64,000 bases of DNA from Astrocystis sublimbata. Taxonomy: Eukaryota > Ascomycota > Sordariomycetes > Xylariales > Xylariaceae. Below, one piece after another: positions 1 to 11,874 of the stretch. Under the pieces are notes generated by a model. It had not been told where the DNA came from. It saw nothing but the letters and a program-made list of their open reading frames with translations, and searched no databases. The stretch spans positions 248,001 through 312,000 of the forward strand of contig JAJNNY010000044.1 of the NCBI GenBank assembly GCA_022453515.1. Reading direction: 5' to 3'. Made by a program: the position numbers and the translations under genes. Numbering within the stretch: position 1 is the stretch's first letter; each line of letters starts with the position of its first letter.

Positions 1-1380
1 GGCAAGGGCTCTTATAAAGGGCTTAGAATCAATCTATTTAACTAATAACTCTCTAAGGGTCTCCAGGTCCGTAGTTACCTCCCTTCCCTTATTAGTAAAA
101 TTTATAGCCTATCTCTGCCCAACGGGTCTTCATATAATTCTATTTTTTAGCTATAGGTATCGTTATTATCAGGTCTCTTTACAAAAAAGTCCAGCGCGCA
201 TAACTAATAACATCCAATAACCTAAACCCTATTAGCTTATCACACTCAATAGTTCCCTCGGTTTTAATCCCAGGTTCATCTAAGCGCGAATAGCAAAAAG
301 GGGAGGGGTAAATCTAAATAACAGTATACCGAACATAAAATAAAAAAACTAAATATATTAACAGTCTTAGGATATCTTCTAGTCGTTCCTAGTTCTGCCC
401 CGTCATAACATTTCAAACGCCGCTTTGGTCTAAGGAGAAATTTCCGATAGAATTAGCCACTAGAGGTGCCGTGTCTATATTGGGCCACAAGAATCGATAA
501 TATAAGCTATAGACGTTGTCCTAATTAACATCATACTCTCCCTATATCTAACCACTCGTTTATAGTTCCTTAGCTATTAATCTAAATATTTCATACATCT
601 ATTATATTAGTTACTACTAAGATTTCTATCTCTAATTAGTAATAGGAGCCCCTAAAAGCCTCCTTAACGATCGCCCGCTATTATTCATTACCTATAAATC
701 AAAAACCTCTAACATACTGCCTATACTTCTCAAGTAATATATAGCAAGATTATTACAGTTTAGTAGTGCTATTAAGAATTTATAGGGAACTAGGATATAA
801 ATATGTTCTTTCTTATAATACTAACATAGAGAAACCCCCCCCCCCCCCCAACTGTCATCACTTTATAACAAGCGTTGTATAACCGAATAGCATTGTTTTC
901 GTACGGCATCACAACATACGAAGTTCACACTCGATCCCTACGTTCATAGCTAGTCGTTTATCACTTGTGCCCCTCTAATACGGTAATATATAAGGAGATT
1001 TATTAGCATATCAGCATTATACTCGACTTTTTACTGCTTTGTGGGAAAGTGGAAAGACCTTCGTAATTAAAAAATAGTATCTATATCTCTAATTAGTATT
1101 TCTTAGAGTATTTTATATTTAGGAATCTTATAGTTTTGTTAGTTAATTATACTATTTAAAAAAGTATCACACTCGGTCTTTTAAAAAAACATTCGTTTGC
1201 TATTTATAAGTATAAGTACATAAAGCAAATTTAACCTTACTATATCGTGTTTATACCTTAAAAAAAGCACAAACTCCTCTTAAAACCGTATATAAAGTCT
1301 CCTTTACACCTCTATATAATCTTAGACTTTACTATTTAAGCCTCTACAAACTATCCTCGAATTCTTATGCTTCTACACTC
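1..1380. other. AT-rich eroded DNA, no gene recognised
   Basis: Strongly AT-rich sequence with stop codons in all frames, typical of RIP-degraded repeats. I see no recognisable protein remnant here. It includes a run of 15 C at 835-849 following AAA. Confidence 0.6.
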
Positions 1381-2921
1381 TTAATATAAACGTCTTTTCT
1401 ATAATCACAACACTCTTTCGAAAGTTTCATCGGCGCCTTACCAAACAAGCTATCATTAAAGGCATACAGCAGGCTATCATTATTTCTGGTTTTACCTATA
1501 TTAGCAAATCGACCCTAGCCCAAAATTTAACCCTCAAAAGTTATTCGGTCATAGACCTCGACTCTTCGAAGTTCTCACATCTGGCTAACAAACAAAAAAG
1601 TCCCAATTTCAAACGATATTACCGAGATACTATCCTACAAGCTACCAATAGCAAAACGATTATCTTAATTTCTACTCACAGCAAAATACGGAACAAACTC
1701 CAGAGTCTTAGGGTTCACTTCTCATTAGTTATACCTCGCCAACACTTAAAAAATAAATAGCTGTAACGTTTAGAAAACAAAAGCTCTAGCAACCTAGTCC
1801 CTAACTTCAATAAACAATAGGATACATTTATTACCAGCTATACAAGCCAACAAAGCTGCGACATCGTACTCCTCGGCCACGGAGAATACCTATCGGACAT
1901 CGTACCCAGAATCATCAACCGCTCCCACCCGGTATAGAGTTCTTCTGCTAAAGGGGTCAGGGGTTACTAAAACAGTTAGTAGCTCAACAATAGGGATAAA
2001 TAGGGATATTAAACCTTATATTTATCAAAGAACAACAACATAAATTACCTAAGTAAATAGTCTTTCCTTTACGCCTACTATCCCAAGTTACGCCGGCTCT
2101 CTATAGCCACCTCAAATATATTATCCACTCTCGTTTAGACACTATTACTCTATATTATAACCAATACTAGCCAGGTCCTAAACGACTACAAATAGCCCCA
2201 GTTTATCAACAAGCTCGAACGGAAGCACCGGAAAATATCTGCCATTAAACAAACATACAGACTACGTTAGTATTATAACGTGCCCTGCTCGTCCATTGCG
2301 TGTAAAAACGCCTATATCGACTAGGTTCTTAGTATTAAAAGCCACATTTTTAGGGGACATACATAGCTTAATCTTGTACCAACCATTACCTTCTATAATA
2401 GTAAAATTATCCGAGCCCTTAAGCAATATCTAATATTTGTGCTACCGGAATATATTCATTATTAACTTCTCTTTTTTAAAAGGCTTCAAAGTGCCCAGAT
2501 CGAAATCTACACCAAATAAGGATGGCATCCAGTCTACAAACAACCACACACTCGGTATCGTGTCTCCAAGACCATCTTGCCACCATTTCAAAGGGTTAGA
2601 AATGCGTCAACATAGAAGCCCAACCTCGTGTCCTACTAAATGCACTAACAGGTGTTTTACAGTAGTCCATAAAACATTATTAAATAATCCCAAGTCTCGC
2701 TGTGGGTTAAGCCATCTAGCCTTCTCTAACGAATTAAGCTCGAACTTAACTACCGCAGCTATAATAGCTACTTCGGTAGCGGAGAGTTGTTCGAATAGCA
2801 GGTATCAGAAATCAATAATATATTCAACAAGGTAGCACAAATCGATTTTATAGTCCATAGTCAACGAACCGGGGTAGGCAAATTAGGGAAGCTTGTATAC
2901 AAAGGAACTATAACTACATAA
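1381..2921 (+). pseudogene. RIP-eroded P-loop NTPase/kinase-like ORF
   Basis: One reading frame (codons start at positions divisible by 3) runs from before 1440 to a TAA at 2919-2921 without a visible frameshift. Almost all interruptions are TAA or TAG. Near 1485-1515 it reads IISGFTYISKSTLAQN, a Walker A-like loop in which the usual Gly before Lys is Ser, as expected from GGC to AGC. It is followed by VIDLDSSKFSHL, RYYRDTILQA and IILISTH, an order I associate with small P-loop kinases found in phages and fungi. The C-terminal 250 codons are unrecognised. This is a dead copy; the family call rests on motif order only. Confidence 0.45.
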
Positions 2922-3362
2922 TATATATATCTATATTTATATTTTAGCCGCGCTATATATAGTAATATAACATATTAATTTAATAATTATAATAATAATA
3001 CGTATACTTATTACTAACTTTTTTTTTCTTTTACGGCGGTTAACTATACTTAAGCGCGGAAGCCTGTATTAGCTTCCTCGCTTATCTGTGCTAAAAGGAT
3101 TTAGGGGCTCGACTTTCCCCATGTGGGTCTTTTTACATGATTCGGCGGGGCGGGGGAAAACGTGCCTCACCTCTCTCACATACTTGCTTACTTCTGACGT
3201 ACGGGTGGGTGTAACCCCAGTTGGACTGGCTTATCGCCTAAATACCGACCCATGTTTACGCGACGCGTTTTCTCTTGCTTATTTTCTATTTTCTCAGCCT
3301 CCCTAATCAACTATATTTACCGAACATATTACTACCACTACCGATTTAATTCTACTGTTATT
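2922..3362. other. Intergenic, no gene recognised
   Basis: A short AT-rich stretch followed by a more GC-balanced piece (3040-3300) with a 72-codon open frame that resembles nothing I know. It directly precedes the FunK1 start. Confidence 0.4.
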
Positions 3363-4628
3363 ATGGTTCCAAACTAGGTAGCGGCTATTAAAGCCCATCC
3401 CCTCGGCGCACCTCTCGAAACGGCGCGCGCATCACTCGGCGAAATCGCCAGACGACCCAATAACCTCGATACAGTCAGCCACGAAGATAAACACAACTAC
3501 AACCCCCCCGGAAACTTTCCTTATTCTAACGAGCCTCCAGCCCTTCGCAACCCAGAGTTTTCCCTTCTTTTCTCACTAGAAAGCCACCCAGCCTCCCGCC
3601 TTCTACCTTCTCCCACAGGCCATAGTAACCTCAGCAGCGATATCCTAAAGCTTATTTCTACGATCGCTTCTATATTATCCATCCCGAACAGATCAAACCT
3701 AACTTACATACCGTTCTCACCCGCAAATCCAACATCGATATCTAGGAACAAGTCTACAATACCGTTACCGAATCTACCCCTCCCCGAAAAGCCATCTCTT
3801 CTATCCTACAGGCGCCATAGCGCCTCACCACAAGCAGTATTACGAGTTCTTCCGAGAAACGCAACCAGATAAACAAATTACTTAGTAATAAACTTAGCGT
3901 TATATACATCGACATTCCGAATTTCTACGATACTTTTTAGGGCGGCATCCCACAGCTCGAGACAATATCCGAAAACATCTTCCAAAAGTACGCTCAAAGG
4001 CCACAGCCACTCTTTCGACAAAACTAAACCGGATAGCCACAAAACGCCAAGCAAAACAGCGTTCTCGCCTGGCTCGCCGACGTTACCAAACACTTCCTAC
4101 AACTAGCGCAGCCGTACAGATCCACAGTACGGAAGCCATTGGCACAGCCCGACACGCCACTAGATAACTCGGTTACGAATCGCAAGCTAAATATTAGCTT
4201 TATAAACGACCCAAAGGCCAACAAAGCCGCAAAGTACCATTAGTCGCATATCCTAATACCTAGCGAGCTAAAAAGCAACCCGAACAACGATACAGCATCC
4301 AAAGCCCACCTCGATATCGCAAGATACGTAAAAAAGGTCTTTACTTCTCAACCGACCCGCCGCTTCGTTTTAGCCTTTACTTTGTGCGGAGATTAGATAC
4401 GGCTTTAAAAATTCGATCGGCTCGGAAGCATTACATCGGAAAAATTCAACATCAACAAGAACGGACAGCGTTTCGTATCGACAGTTCTCGGCTTTCTTTG
4501 GACGGACAACGAGGCCCTTAGTTTCGATCCCACGATCATTTAATCGGATCACCAACAGTATACCGAGATACGACGGGACACGAAAACAGAACGTTTAATT
4601 CTAGACGGAATCATCAGACCGGCGCACG
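3363..4628 (+). pseudogene. FunK1-type fungal kinase, N-terminal half
   Basis: The frame opens at ATG 3363 with a FunK1-like N-terminus (AAIKAHPLGAPLETARASLG; later FSLLFSLESHPASRLLPSPT). It shifts frame near 3675 and continues in one frame to 4627 with TAA/TAG interruptions. Diagnostic FunK1 blocks are NIDI*EQVYNTVTE, IYIDIPNFYDTF, RRFVLAFTLCG, FDRLGSIASEKFNINKNG and FVSTVLGFLW. The gene stops abruptly at 4625-4628, where LINE endonuclease sequence begins. The missing kinase half lies on the minus strand from 47930 downward, and joining the two at CACG keeps the frame. FunK1 proteins are a large fungal kinase-like family of poorly known role, often found in repeats. Stop codons and the frameshift make this copy dead. 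Confidence 0.85.
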
Positions 4629-4691
4629 ACGCACCAGCAGCGCTTTTTTCCCACCAGGGACCTACTATAGATCACAATTAATAGCATCCTA

Positions 4692-5375
4692 TATATCAAT
4701 TTCTACCGCGCGCCGGATACCACGCCCGTTTTTGACTATATAACTTCCCTAGTCCCTAGAGGCAAGCTAGTAATTAGGGGCGATATTAATAGCACAGTTT
4801 CGGCCTACGAGCCAGAAGCTCGTAACCGCGCCGGAGGGCAAGTCCTCGCCGACTGGAGCGGCGAAAGTGGTATGGCTTTCATAGGGGTACCCGGGCAAGC
4901 TACACACCGAAGAGGGCATGTAATAGATATGGTCTTTTCTAACATACCCTATGTGGATACGGTAGTTGATCACACAATCGCCTCTGGCTCGGACCATTTC
5001 CCCCTACTCACGTGGGTGCCACTGGACACCCGCAGCGCACCGCAGGAGCGATTCCGAGTCAAGATACTGCCAGGAGACGAGGAGCGCTTCCAGACCACCC
5101 TGGCTACCAGCATGGCGAGTATAACTCCACTTACAAATAGCAGCACAGCCAGGGACACAGAAGCTTTTGCAGATCGTTTAGCTACCGCATATACAGCGGC
5201 GCTTAATATTGCCGGGACACAAGTCAGAGAAGGCACCAGCCCTTCCAAGTGGTGGACAGATGAGTATAAGCAGGCCGCCAAGGACTACCGAGAGGCGGAG
5301 GCAGAGGGTTTCCGGCTTGGGCGGATCGAGCCAGGTTATTCTACAGAGCACCGGCACTTCCTGGCAACAGTGTAG
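4692..5375 (+). pseudogene. LINE ORF2 endonuclease (EEP) C-terminal half and linker
   Basis: Open for about 220 codons with motifs of exonuclease-endonuclease-phosphatase LINE nucleases: NFYRAPDTTPVFDYI, GDIN (the GDFN metal-binding motif), then TIASGSDHFPLLTW with the SDH catalytic triplet. The N-terminal half of the same nuclease (IDVVHIQEPWT) is on the minus strand near 48090. The frame is open into the linker before RT and stops at 5373-5375 (TAG), probably from CAG. Confidence 0.8.
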
Positions 5376-6640
5376 AAGGCCAAAAGGGACTATTAGCGCA
5401 GGATTATCAGCGCCGCCAACACAGATACCGCAATATACAAGGTAGTAGCGTGGCATAAAAGGGCACCGGGCCTGCAGTCCCTGCCGCTTATCCACGAAGG
5501 TCGAGTAGTAGAAGACGAGCTGGGCAAAGCAGAGCTCCTTCGACAGGCGATTCTGACCCGCTTTAACAGTAGGGACGACCTAGTTGGCGATCCGCTTGAG
5601 GGGTGGCGCAGCGACGAGGCCACCCTCCCCTGGAACACAGATACTACCCTCGAGGAGGTAGAAGCACACACAATTAGCGTTTCCAGCACCTCCCCTGGAC
5701 CTGATGGAATTACAGTAGACTTGCTCCGCCTAGGCTGGGAAGCCAGTAAGAGCCATATACTGGCGCTCTTTCAGCGCTGCCTCCAGCTCGGGTATCTCCC
5801 GCAGCGATAGCGGCATGCGGAAGTAGCAATAATTCCTAAAGTGGGAAAAAAGGACATGTCATCTGTGCGCTCCTTTCCTGCCTGGGCAAAGGGTTTGAAA
5901 GGCTCGTAGCCAAACGGATTGCCTGGATAACGCTCCAGCGTGGCGTTCTGAGCCCGCAACATAGAGGGGCTCTGCCAAAACGCTCCACCATGGACCTGGC
6001 TTGCGCGCTCCTCCACGACGCAGAAATAGCCCTCAGTAAAGGATATACAGTCACCCTGCTCACAATAGATGTCCAGGGCGCCTTCGATGCGCTGCTAAAG
6101 CGGAGACTTCTCTACAGGATACGCTAGCAGGGCTGGTCGCTCCCCCTCCTACGCTCGATCGACTCCTTCCTGTACGATAGGGCAGTAAGGGTGCGCCTCG
6201 GGAGATCTACTACGCCGGACTATACAATGGCATATAGCACGCCGTAAGGGTCCCCCCTTTCCCCAGTGCTATATATACTATACCTCGCAGAACTCCTTAA
6301 GCTGGACACAGAGAGGCGCTTTAGATATACTAATAATATTAGCTTCTATAAAGTCTCGAAATCGGCTAAAGAAAAAACCGAGCTTTTAAAAAGCGATATT
6401 ACTTAAATAATAGCTTAGGGAAACGAAAACAAAATATATTTCGCCCCAGAGAAATGCGAGATGATCCATATTACGCGCGGCTCAACAACAGCCAATCCAT
6501 CGCTAGAGATTCCTAGACGGCTCCGAGTAGAGCCGGTACCCCTTCCAACACAAAGCGCAGAGGTCCCTGCCCTACGCTGGCTAGGGGTCCGGTTTAACCG
6601 CAAGCTCACCTTTAAGCGGCATGTCAACGAGCGCACGATG
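5376..6640 (+). pseudogene. LINE reverse transcriptase domain, eroded
   Basis: RT remnants continue in mostly one frame after the TAG at 5373-5375: the linker ending in LPWNTDTTLEEVEAHTI, finger motif SPGPDGITVDLLRL, then QRCLQLGYLP, AIIPKVGKKD, TVTLLTIDVQGAFDALLKRR, SPVLYILYLAELL and RFRYTNNIS. The Asp-Asp of the polymerase active site is Asn-Asn. There are several TAG codons, so no functional RT is encoded. Confidence 0.75.
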
Positions 6641-7250
6641 CCCCTGTCTCGGCACAAAATGTGTATCTCGGCTTCCAAAAGATCATGGAGAGACACAAAA
6701 ACGTGCATATTAAGTGGTGTCCAGGGCACTGCGGCGTCAAAGGGAACGAGAGGGCAGATAAGCTCGCTAAGAGTGGAACTGATATGGCCCCCGACCGGGA
6801 CTTACAGCCCACAGTATATGGACTACGTGCAGAGGCGCGCAAGACCTTGAACAAGGCACGAGAGGCTCTCTGGGGACAATGGACTGAGGACCTCTCGGCA
6901 CGCTACCGCCGCTGGAAGCTCGAGTACAAAATATCGTGTCCACTAGAGCTCCGGGTGCTCACCCGGCAGGAACTACACTAATGGCTAGCCGTGCGGACTG
7001 GGCACAGCAACTTTGTATGGTACCACCGCCGTTTTCACCACGAGGACGCGAAGCTTGAATGCCCCTGCGACTTTGCCGCTGCACCGGAGCACTTTGTACG
7101 CTGCCGCCGGGCATGGCGGCATTTTCGGAGAGGCCGGAGCGGCCTTGGAGGCGGTCCACCTCGCTGACAAGCTGGCGGGAGTACCTTGAGAAGCTAATGA
7201 CACGCTCAGAGGCGTTCAGAGCATTTGTTCGCCTAACGGGGGTGTATGGG
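6641..7250 (+). pseudogene. LINE RNase H domain and zinc-motif C-terminus
   Basis: The frame at 6661-6981 carries HIKWCPGHCGVKGNERADKLAK, the RNase H C-terminal motif of Tad-clade LINEs. After a TAA at 6979-6981 the same protein continues (LAVRTGHSNFVWYHRRF) into CPCDFAAAPEHFVRC, the cysteine-rich C-terminal motif of these elements. The first half of RNase H is missing or has shifted frame around 6640. Confidence 0.75.
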
Positions 7251-7689
7251 GATCTGCGCAACCCCTACGCAAGCGCGGGATAGGCGGCAGGATAACGGGT
7301 TGGGCACACGCCATACGCACCTAGGAGTTTTTGGAGTTGGCGCAGGGTTTGGCTTATCTGTTTTGTTTTCTCTCTTTTTATTCCCTTTACTTGCCCGTAG
7401 TATCTCCGGGCACGGCACGGCAAACAGTACTCTACACCCTCGGGGTGGCGATCAAGGCCTACGGCCAGCTTTCTTTGCTTGATTTCAACATGTATTAGCA
7501 CATAGGCGCGCCCTTCAACCGGAGGAAGGGACCCTCTACGAGAATACCACGGCGCCTGTTGGCTAGATTTGTCTGATGTGGGAGCTGCTCTTACAGCTAG
7601 ACACGCCCCTATGCTCTATGGGAGGCTTCGGAAAGGAACCTCGACTGATTATTACCCCATTTCATGGGCCTTTCCCAGTCGTTAAATAG

Positions 7690-7710
7690 AATAATAATAA
7701 TAATAATAAT
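7690..7710 (+). repeat. (AAT)7 LINE 3' tail
   Basis: Seven AAT units directly after the LINE 3' UTR. Tad-type LINEs often end in short simple repeats rather than poly(A). Confidence 0.8.
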
Positions 7711-9551
7711 ACTCCTCAATGCTACCCTAGATAGAAATTTCATCATTGCTATTGAACATTACAATCTGTGTAGCTCAAAGTCCATAACACGCAAAAGAAC
7801 AGATCTCCTGTACCCCAAGCTCTCTAATGCTCCGAATCACCAGGGCTCTGCCATTCTCATAGTTTGCGTGTCCTAAGGACTTTCAGACATGATTAGTAAT
7901 GTCATCTTATTGAGAAAGAACGCTCTGTATATGCTGGAGGTAGGTACGTACCAGTTGGTGAAAGTTCAGACTGCTGCAAGCATCTCAGTCTTCAGGGTAG
8001 TTATGTTTTATTGGCCGTTTCGATAGGTTTCTTCTCGTGCTGCGCTTTGGTCTGTGTGCTGCTCAAGGCGGCTTGACCTTGGGCAGTCGGCTTATTATTT
8101 CCCGCTGCATCAGTTTGTGGGTACATCTTTTGCCAGACCAACGGAGGTGTGTTATCCATGACGAAAGAGAATCACAATGCTTGTTGTAGATGATAAAGAA
8201 GAAGCTGTGGATTATGACGAGACATACTTCGCACAGGTATGATGGAGCATGGATATTCACTACTTATATTTACTATCATCCATGTCCATAACTATATCTA
8301 CAGAGGCAGTGGTCCCGAGAAATCCTACATCTTTTACTCGTGAAGTATACTATGATGCGGCCAGCTCTACGAAACACTTGCTCTTCTCGACCACTATAGC
8401 TGCAACTCCATAGATGGTTGTCACGAAAGGGTATGTGGAGGGTGTGGAGGTCTGTAATGGTACTGGTGGACTGTAGAGTTATCTGCATGCCGTTGGCTAT
8501 AATCAAAGAAGTATCACATCGCTTGCAATGCGAGCTTGTACTTTTGGACAGAATTATCTTGGATATAGCCAAATTATCATCATACCAGAAGAAATCCCGA
8601 CCTGCAGACCCTAGACATCGATAGGCCGATGATCACCCCACGCTACACTATATGCATAGTCGCACTACATTCCTTCTATGCCTGATGCGTCTAGGCTAGC
8701 GAGATAGGGTGCTCGAAGAACCCGTCGAGCCAGGTCTTCGAGACCCCCAGCTTAACCATACGCTCGGAGAAAGTCCCTCATTCATCCATCACTTACCCAA
8801 ATCGCCGGAGTCCAAAAACCCCCGTGTTGCGCTGGTTTTCTTCGAGCCTGTATTATGCAGCCTAGGATGATGGGAGGATGCGGGTATCTCAGGTTTAGCA
8901 TAAAGAAGACCTTACCTTCTCTAAAACGCACATGAGAAGACCAAATAAGAGAAGTGAGACGGCTGTGCGGATGGCTTTCCGCGATACCTTCAGTACCTTG
9001 ACCCACCGCCTTAAGGGTGCAGCTAGGTAGCAAGCCCCAGAAGTAGACTGCATATTTCCTAGTAATAATCTGGGTTTACCTGCAGTGTTAGGCGAACATG
9101 CGATCGCCAGTGCCCCTGAATAGGGTAGCCAAGCGTGCCGAAAGTGCCTTCTTCCGTTACGCTGTTTCTCTGATTCAGTGGAGCTTCAGATAAACGGTAG
9201 GTCACCAAATTGGTCATAATGTAGTCATCTGGGACTGGGGACTTTTGAGAACGGCGGTGTCCCGCGGAACAATCCCACTATCATAGGTCTCTCCGAGTTC
9301 TCTGGCCTCTAGCGTTGATGTGGTGAGGAGCCTCTGCCCAATTTGGAATTGAACACAAAGAGTTCAATTTGTTTGAGGTTTAGCGTACACACCCTGGCCG
9401 CTTTCCTCTCTTGGCACTATGTTAAGGTCGGGACTAGACTACCGAATAGTCACGTGAATTGGCGAACTATCAAGCCACCTTAGGATCTTGTTCCTCTCGA
9501 CTACTAAATAATACACTATTAGTGAACTGTAATCGGAACGATAGCGGCTTT
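7711..9551. other. GC-balanced DNA without recognisable gene
   Basis: Base composition is normal, unlike the AT-rich flanks, yet no open frame longer than about 100 codons looks like a real protein. It could be intergenic DNA or a decayed gene with introns that I cannot reconstruct. Confidence 0.4.
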
Positions 9552-11327
9552 ATATCGAAAGCATTTTATCCTTATTGAATCCGATCCCGTAGTTTTTAGT
9601 AAGTTGATGTATCTACTCGGCGCGCTAGAATCGCTACTTTTCGAGGATGTTTTTTCCCTTAATGAGCCGCTTTTTTTACTACGCCTAGTATTTGCCTTAA
9701 TTCTTGTTTTCCCTACTACCGAATACTATAAGAATCTCAAGGCTGCCGAGGAGTCTACGAGAGAAGTATACACGTTTTATAGAGCGGATAAAGATATAAT
9801 GTAGTTTAGGCAGACTATTAATAACGCGTGTGGGCTATATGGCATTCTATATGCGCTTAGTAATAGTAGCGCACGAGACCTGCTTGGTAAGTTGCTGCTT
9901 TGCTATTATGATAGGCTGCTGATTAGCTACTGATTGGCAAAATAGACCCCTTTTGTCCTATTGCTAACCTGATTGAACGTTGCTCTTACTTGCTATTAAG
10001 TGAGCGTGCGCTATTGCTTAAACAATCGAAAGAACTTAAAGTTGCGTATATAGAAGTGGTATAATAGGGCAGCTTAGCCCTACCTATAAGCGTTAAAAAC
10101 AATATTAATTTTTATTATATTTGTTTTATAAAATTATATAAAACTAGTTATCTATATATATTAGATAGAGATTAATAGGGCCTAATAAATATAGGGTTTG
10201 TTTTTAGCCCTAAGGAAAATATATTTACCTAAGGCAGGCTGGATTTAGTCTGTTAATATATTAAATATAGGAATAGAAGTTTTAATTTTTTTTTTATAAT
10301 ACTATAAAAGAAATAAACAGTTATTACTAGCTAAAGAAGCAATAAAATCCGGTATTACTTTATTTTTTTACGCTAGTATATATATAGATTTGTTTTATAT
10401 AGTTCTGGCTCCCTAATTAATCCTTTAACCAGTTTGTTTAACTAATTACTATAATCGGCTAACCGAGGTAAGGGAGTTTTAAAAAGCGGCTATATATAAT
10501 AGTATCTAGCTTTTATAGTCGGAGGCATTTATATCAGCGCCGGCGTATATAAGTATATTAATAATATTAAGAAATTTAGAACTCTTATCAATTAGGTTAG
10601 TAAGCGCGAGGTATAGTAAAGTTAATTAACCTATAAGTATCTAAACTTATTAATTTATATTAGCCCTAAATTTGATTAATATTATAGTAATATTAGTTTA
10701 AGCGTATATTATAGCCTAATATAATATAGTCCTACCAAGCGTATTATAGGCTTTAATTAACTCTAGGGCTAATCTTAGCTAGTAGTTTAAAAAGTTATTT
10801 ATATTTAGGAAGTTATAGTTAATATAAAGTAATATTTTATAAAATAATATTAACCTTTATAATACTTAGTACTTTTTTTAAAAGTCCAAGCTTGGTTTAA
10901 AAATCTCTTAGATAGAGTTTAGCGAAAGCGCTAAATAATTCGCGCTATATCCTATCGCTAATTCTATTAAAACTATATTAAGTATTATATTAATAAAAAT
11001 ACTATATTATAGTTAGTTAATAATGTTTTAAAAAGTCTATAATATATATATTTCCTAAACTTATCTATTTATTTTAGTTCTATGCTAATATTTATTAGTA
11101 TTTTATATATCGCTAAAGCGGACTATATCCCTAGATATTACTAATAGTAATAAATACTATACTAAGAATAAATTAGTATTTTTTTAGGCCTTTATATTAA
11201 AAAATAAAGGATAATCTTATATAAAGCAAGCTAATCCTATAAGGATCTATAATATCAACCGATATTTCACATAATTGCTAGTATTCTCTTATTCCAGCAA
11301 TATTACTATTTTAAACAAGAGCGAAGA
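9552..11327 (+). pseudogene. RIP-eroded ubiquitin C-terminal hydrolase with C-terminal extension
   Basis: The first 330 bases follow peptidase family C12 closely: KHFILIESDPVVFSKLMYLL, LVFPTTEYYKNLKAAEES, then FRQTINNACGLYGIL with the catalytic Cys kept. One frameshift occurs near 9930. The second half reads LKQSKELKVAYIEVV, NNINFYYICFIKLYK and YLYILDRD. The catalytic His of the usual FHYVCFV motif is Tyr, a C-to-T change; the Asp region is kept. UCH homology ends near 10300, but the same frame continues about 340 codons to TAG at 11325-11327 with only TAA/TAG interruptions. The extension (GGIYISAGVYKYI, RIIGFN*L, AKADYIPRYY) is unrecognised. The enzyme would cleave ubiquitin from short adducts; this copy cannot. 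Confidence 0.75.
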
Positions 11328-11699
11328 TAGGTGATTTGTAAGGAATAATAATGGGCGTACGGTAAAACAGGTTCTTAGACTGACGGTGGATCTGTGTGAT
11401 ACTGCGTACAAGGTCATGGCGTGCTACTCTGAAAGTCTGGTTAATGGGGGCAGGTCGCTATTGGCTTCTCAGTTCTTCACGTAACCTTGATTCTGACGGC
11501 CCTTGTTTCCTGCCTTTGGTGTTTCGCTAAATACCCGGCGAGAGTTTTTTATCTGGCGCGCGATATATGTATAACTTCTACGTACGATACGCTTGTATCC
11601 AATTCTGGGCGTTATACTTATAAAACAGATCTGTTTCTAAGGCTAAGCAAACTATTATAAAACTTAAAGGCTAGATTAGCTAAGAGTGATTATTTAAGT
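11328..11699. other. Short GC-balanced interval
   Basis: Between the eroded UCH frame and the left flank of the Fot-like element. I see no gene. Part may be the distal end of the split F-box/ankyrin gene. Confidence 0.35.
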
Positions 11700-11874
11700 G
11701 GCACGCCTTACCTACAATTACTAATTACCTATATAAGAAATGGGATAGCTAGTGGTAAAAAAGCATACTGTTCTTCCCTAGGTGTACAGTCGGGCAATTT
11801 GCCCCGAAACTGTTTAAAATATCTTTCGTCCGACGAGAGCTAGACCCAGGCACTTAGAGAAGCACCACCTGATA
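11700..11874 (-). pseudogene. Distal part of the F-box/ankyrin gene, left of the transposon
   Basis: If the transposon at 11875-13812 is removed together with one TA, the minus-strand ankyrin frame passes from GYTPLIY into QVVLL followed by TAA (CAA in the ancestor). It then continues through an ankyrin-like stretch containing TKDILNSFGAN. That makes this the interrupted end of the gene at 13813-14452. The segment is AT-shifted and has further stops. The assignment is an inference from frame continuity. Confidence 0.5.

Larger units (their letters stand above)
4629..7710 (+). mobile_element. Tad-like LINE, 3' part (EN C-term, RT, RNase H, tail)
   Basis: In order: the endonuclease C-terminal half (LVIRGDIN near 4770, SGSDHFP near 4987), reverse transcriptase (SSTSPGPDGITVDLLRL near 5690, VAIIPKVGKKD near 5825), RNase H (IKWCPGHCGVKGNERADKLA at 6710-6770), a C-terminal CPCDFAAAPEHFVRC motif, and a (AAT)7 tail at 7690-7710, which fits the 3' end of a Tad1-clade LINE. 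The RT catalytic box reads YTNN instead of YADD near 6330, explained by three G-to-A changes. TAG/TAA codons interrupt all domains, so it is inactive. The first base of the LINE is preceded by FunK1 sequence; its 5' half is on the minus strand at 47931-50092. Confidence 0.9.

Noticed and set aside
4629..7710. A simple 5'-truncated LINE insertion into FunK1 at 4629
   Set aside because: FunK1 does not resume after the AAT tail at 7710; its other half is at 47930 (-) next to the missing LINE half, so an inversion explains both junctions.
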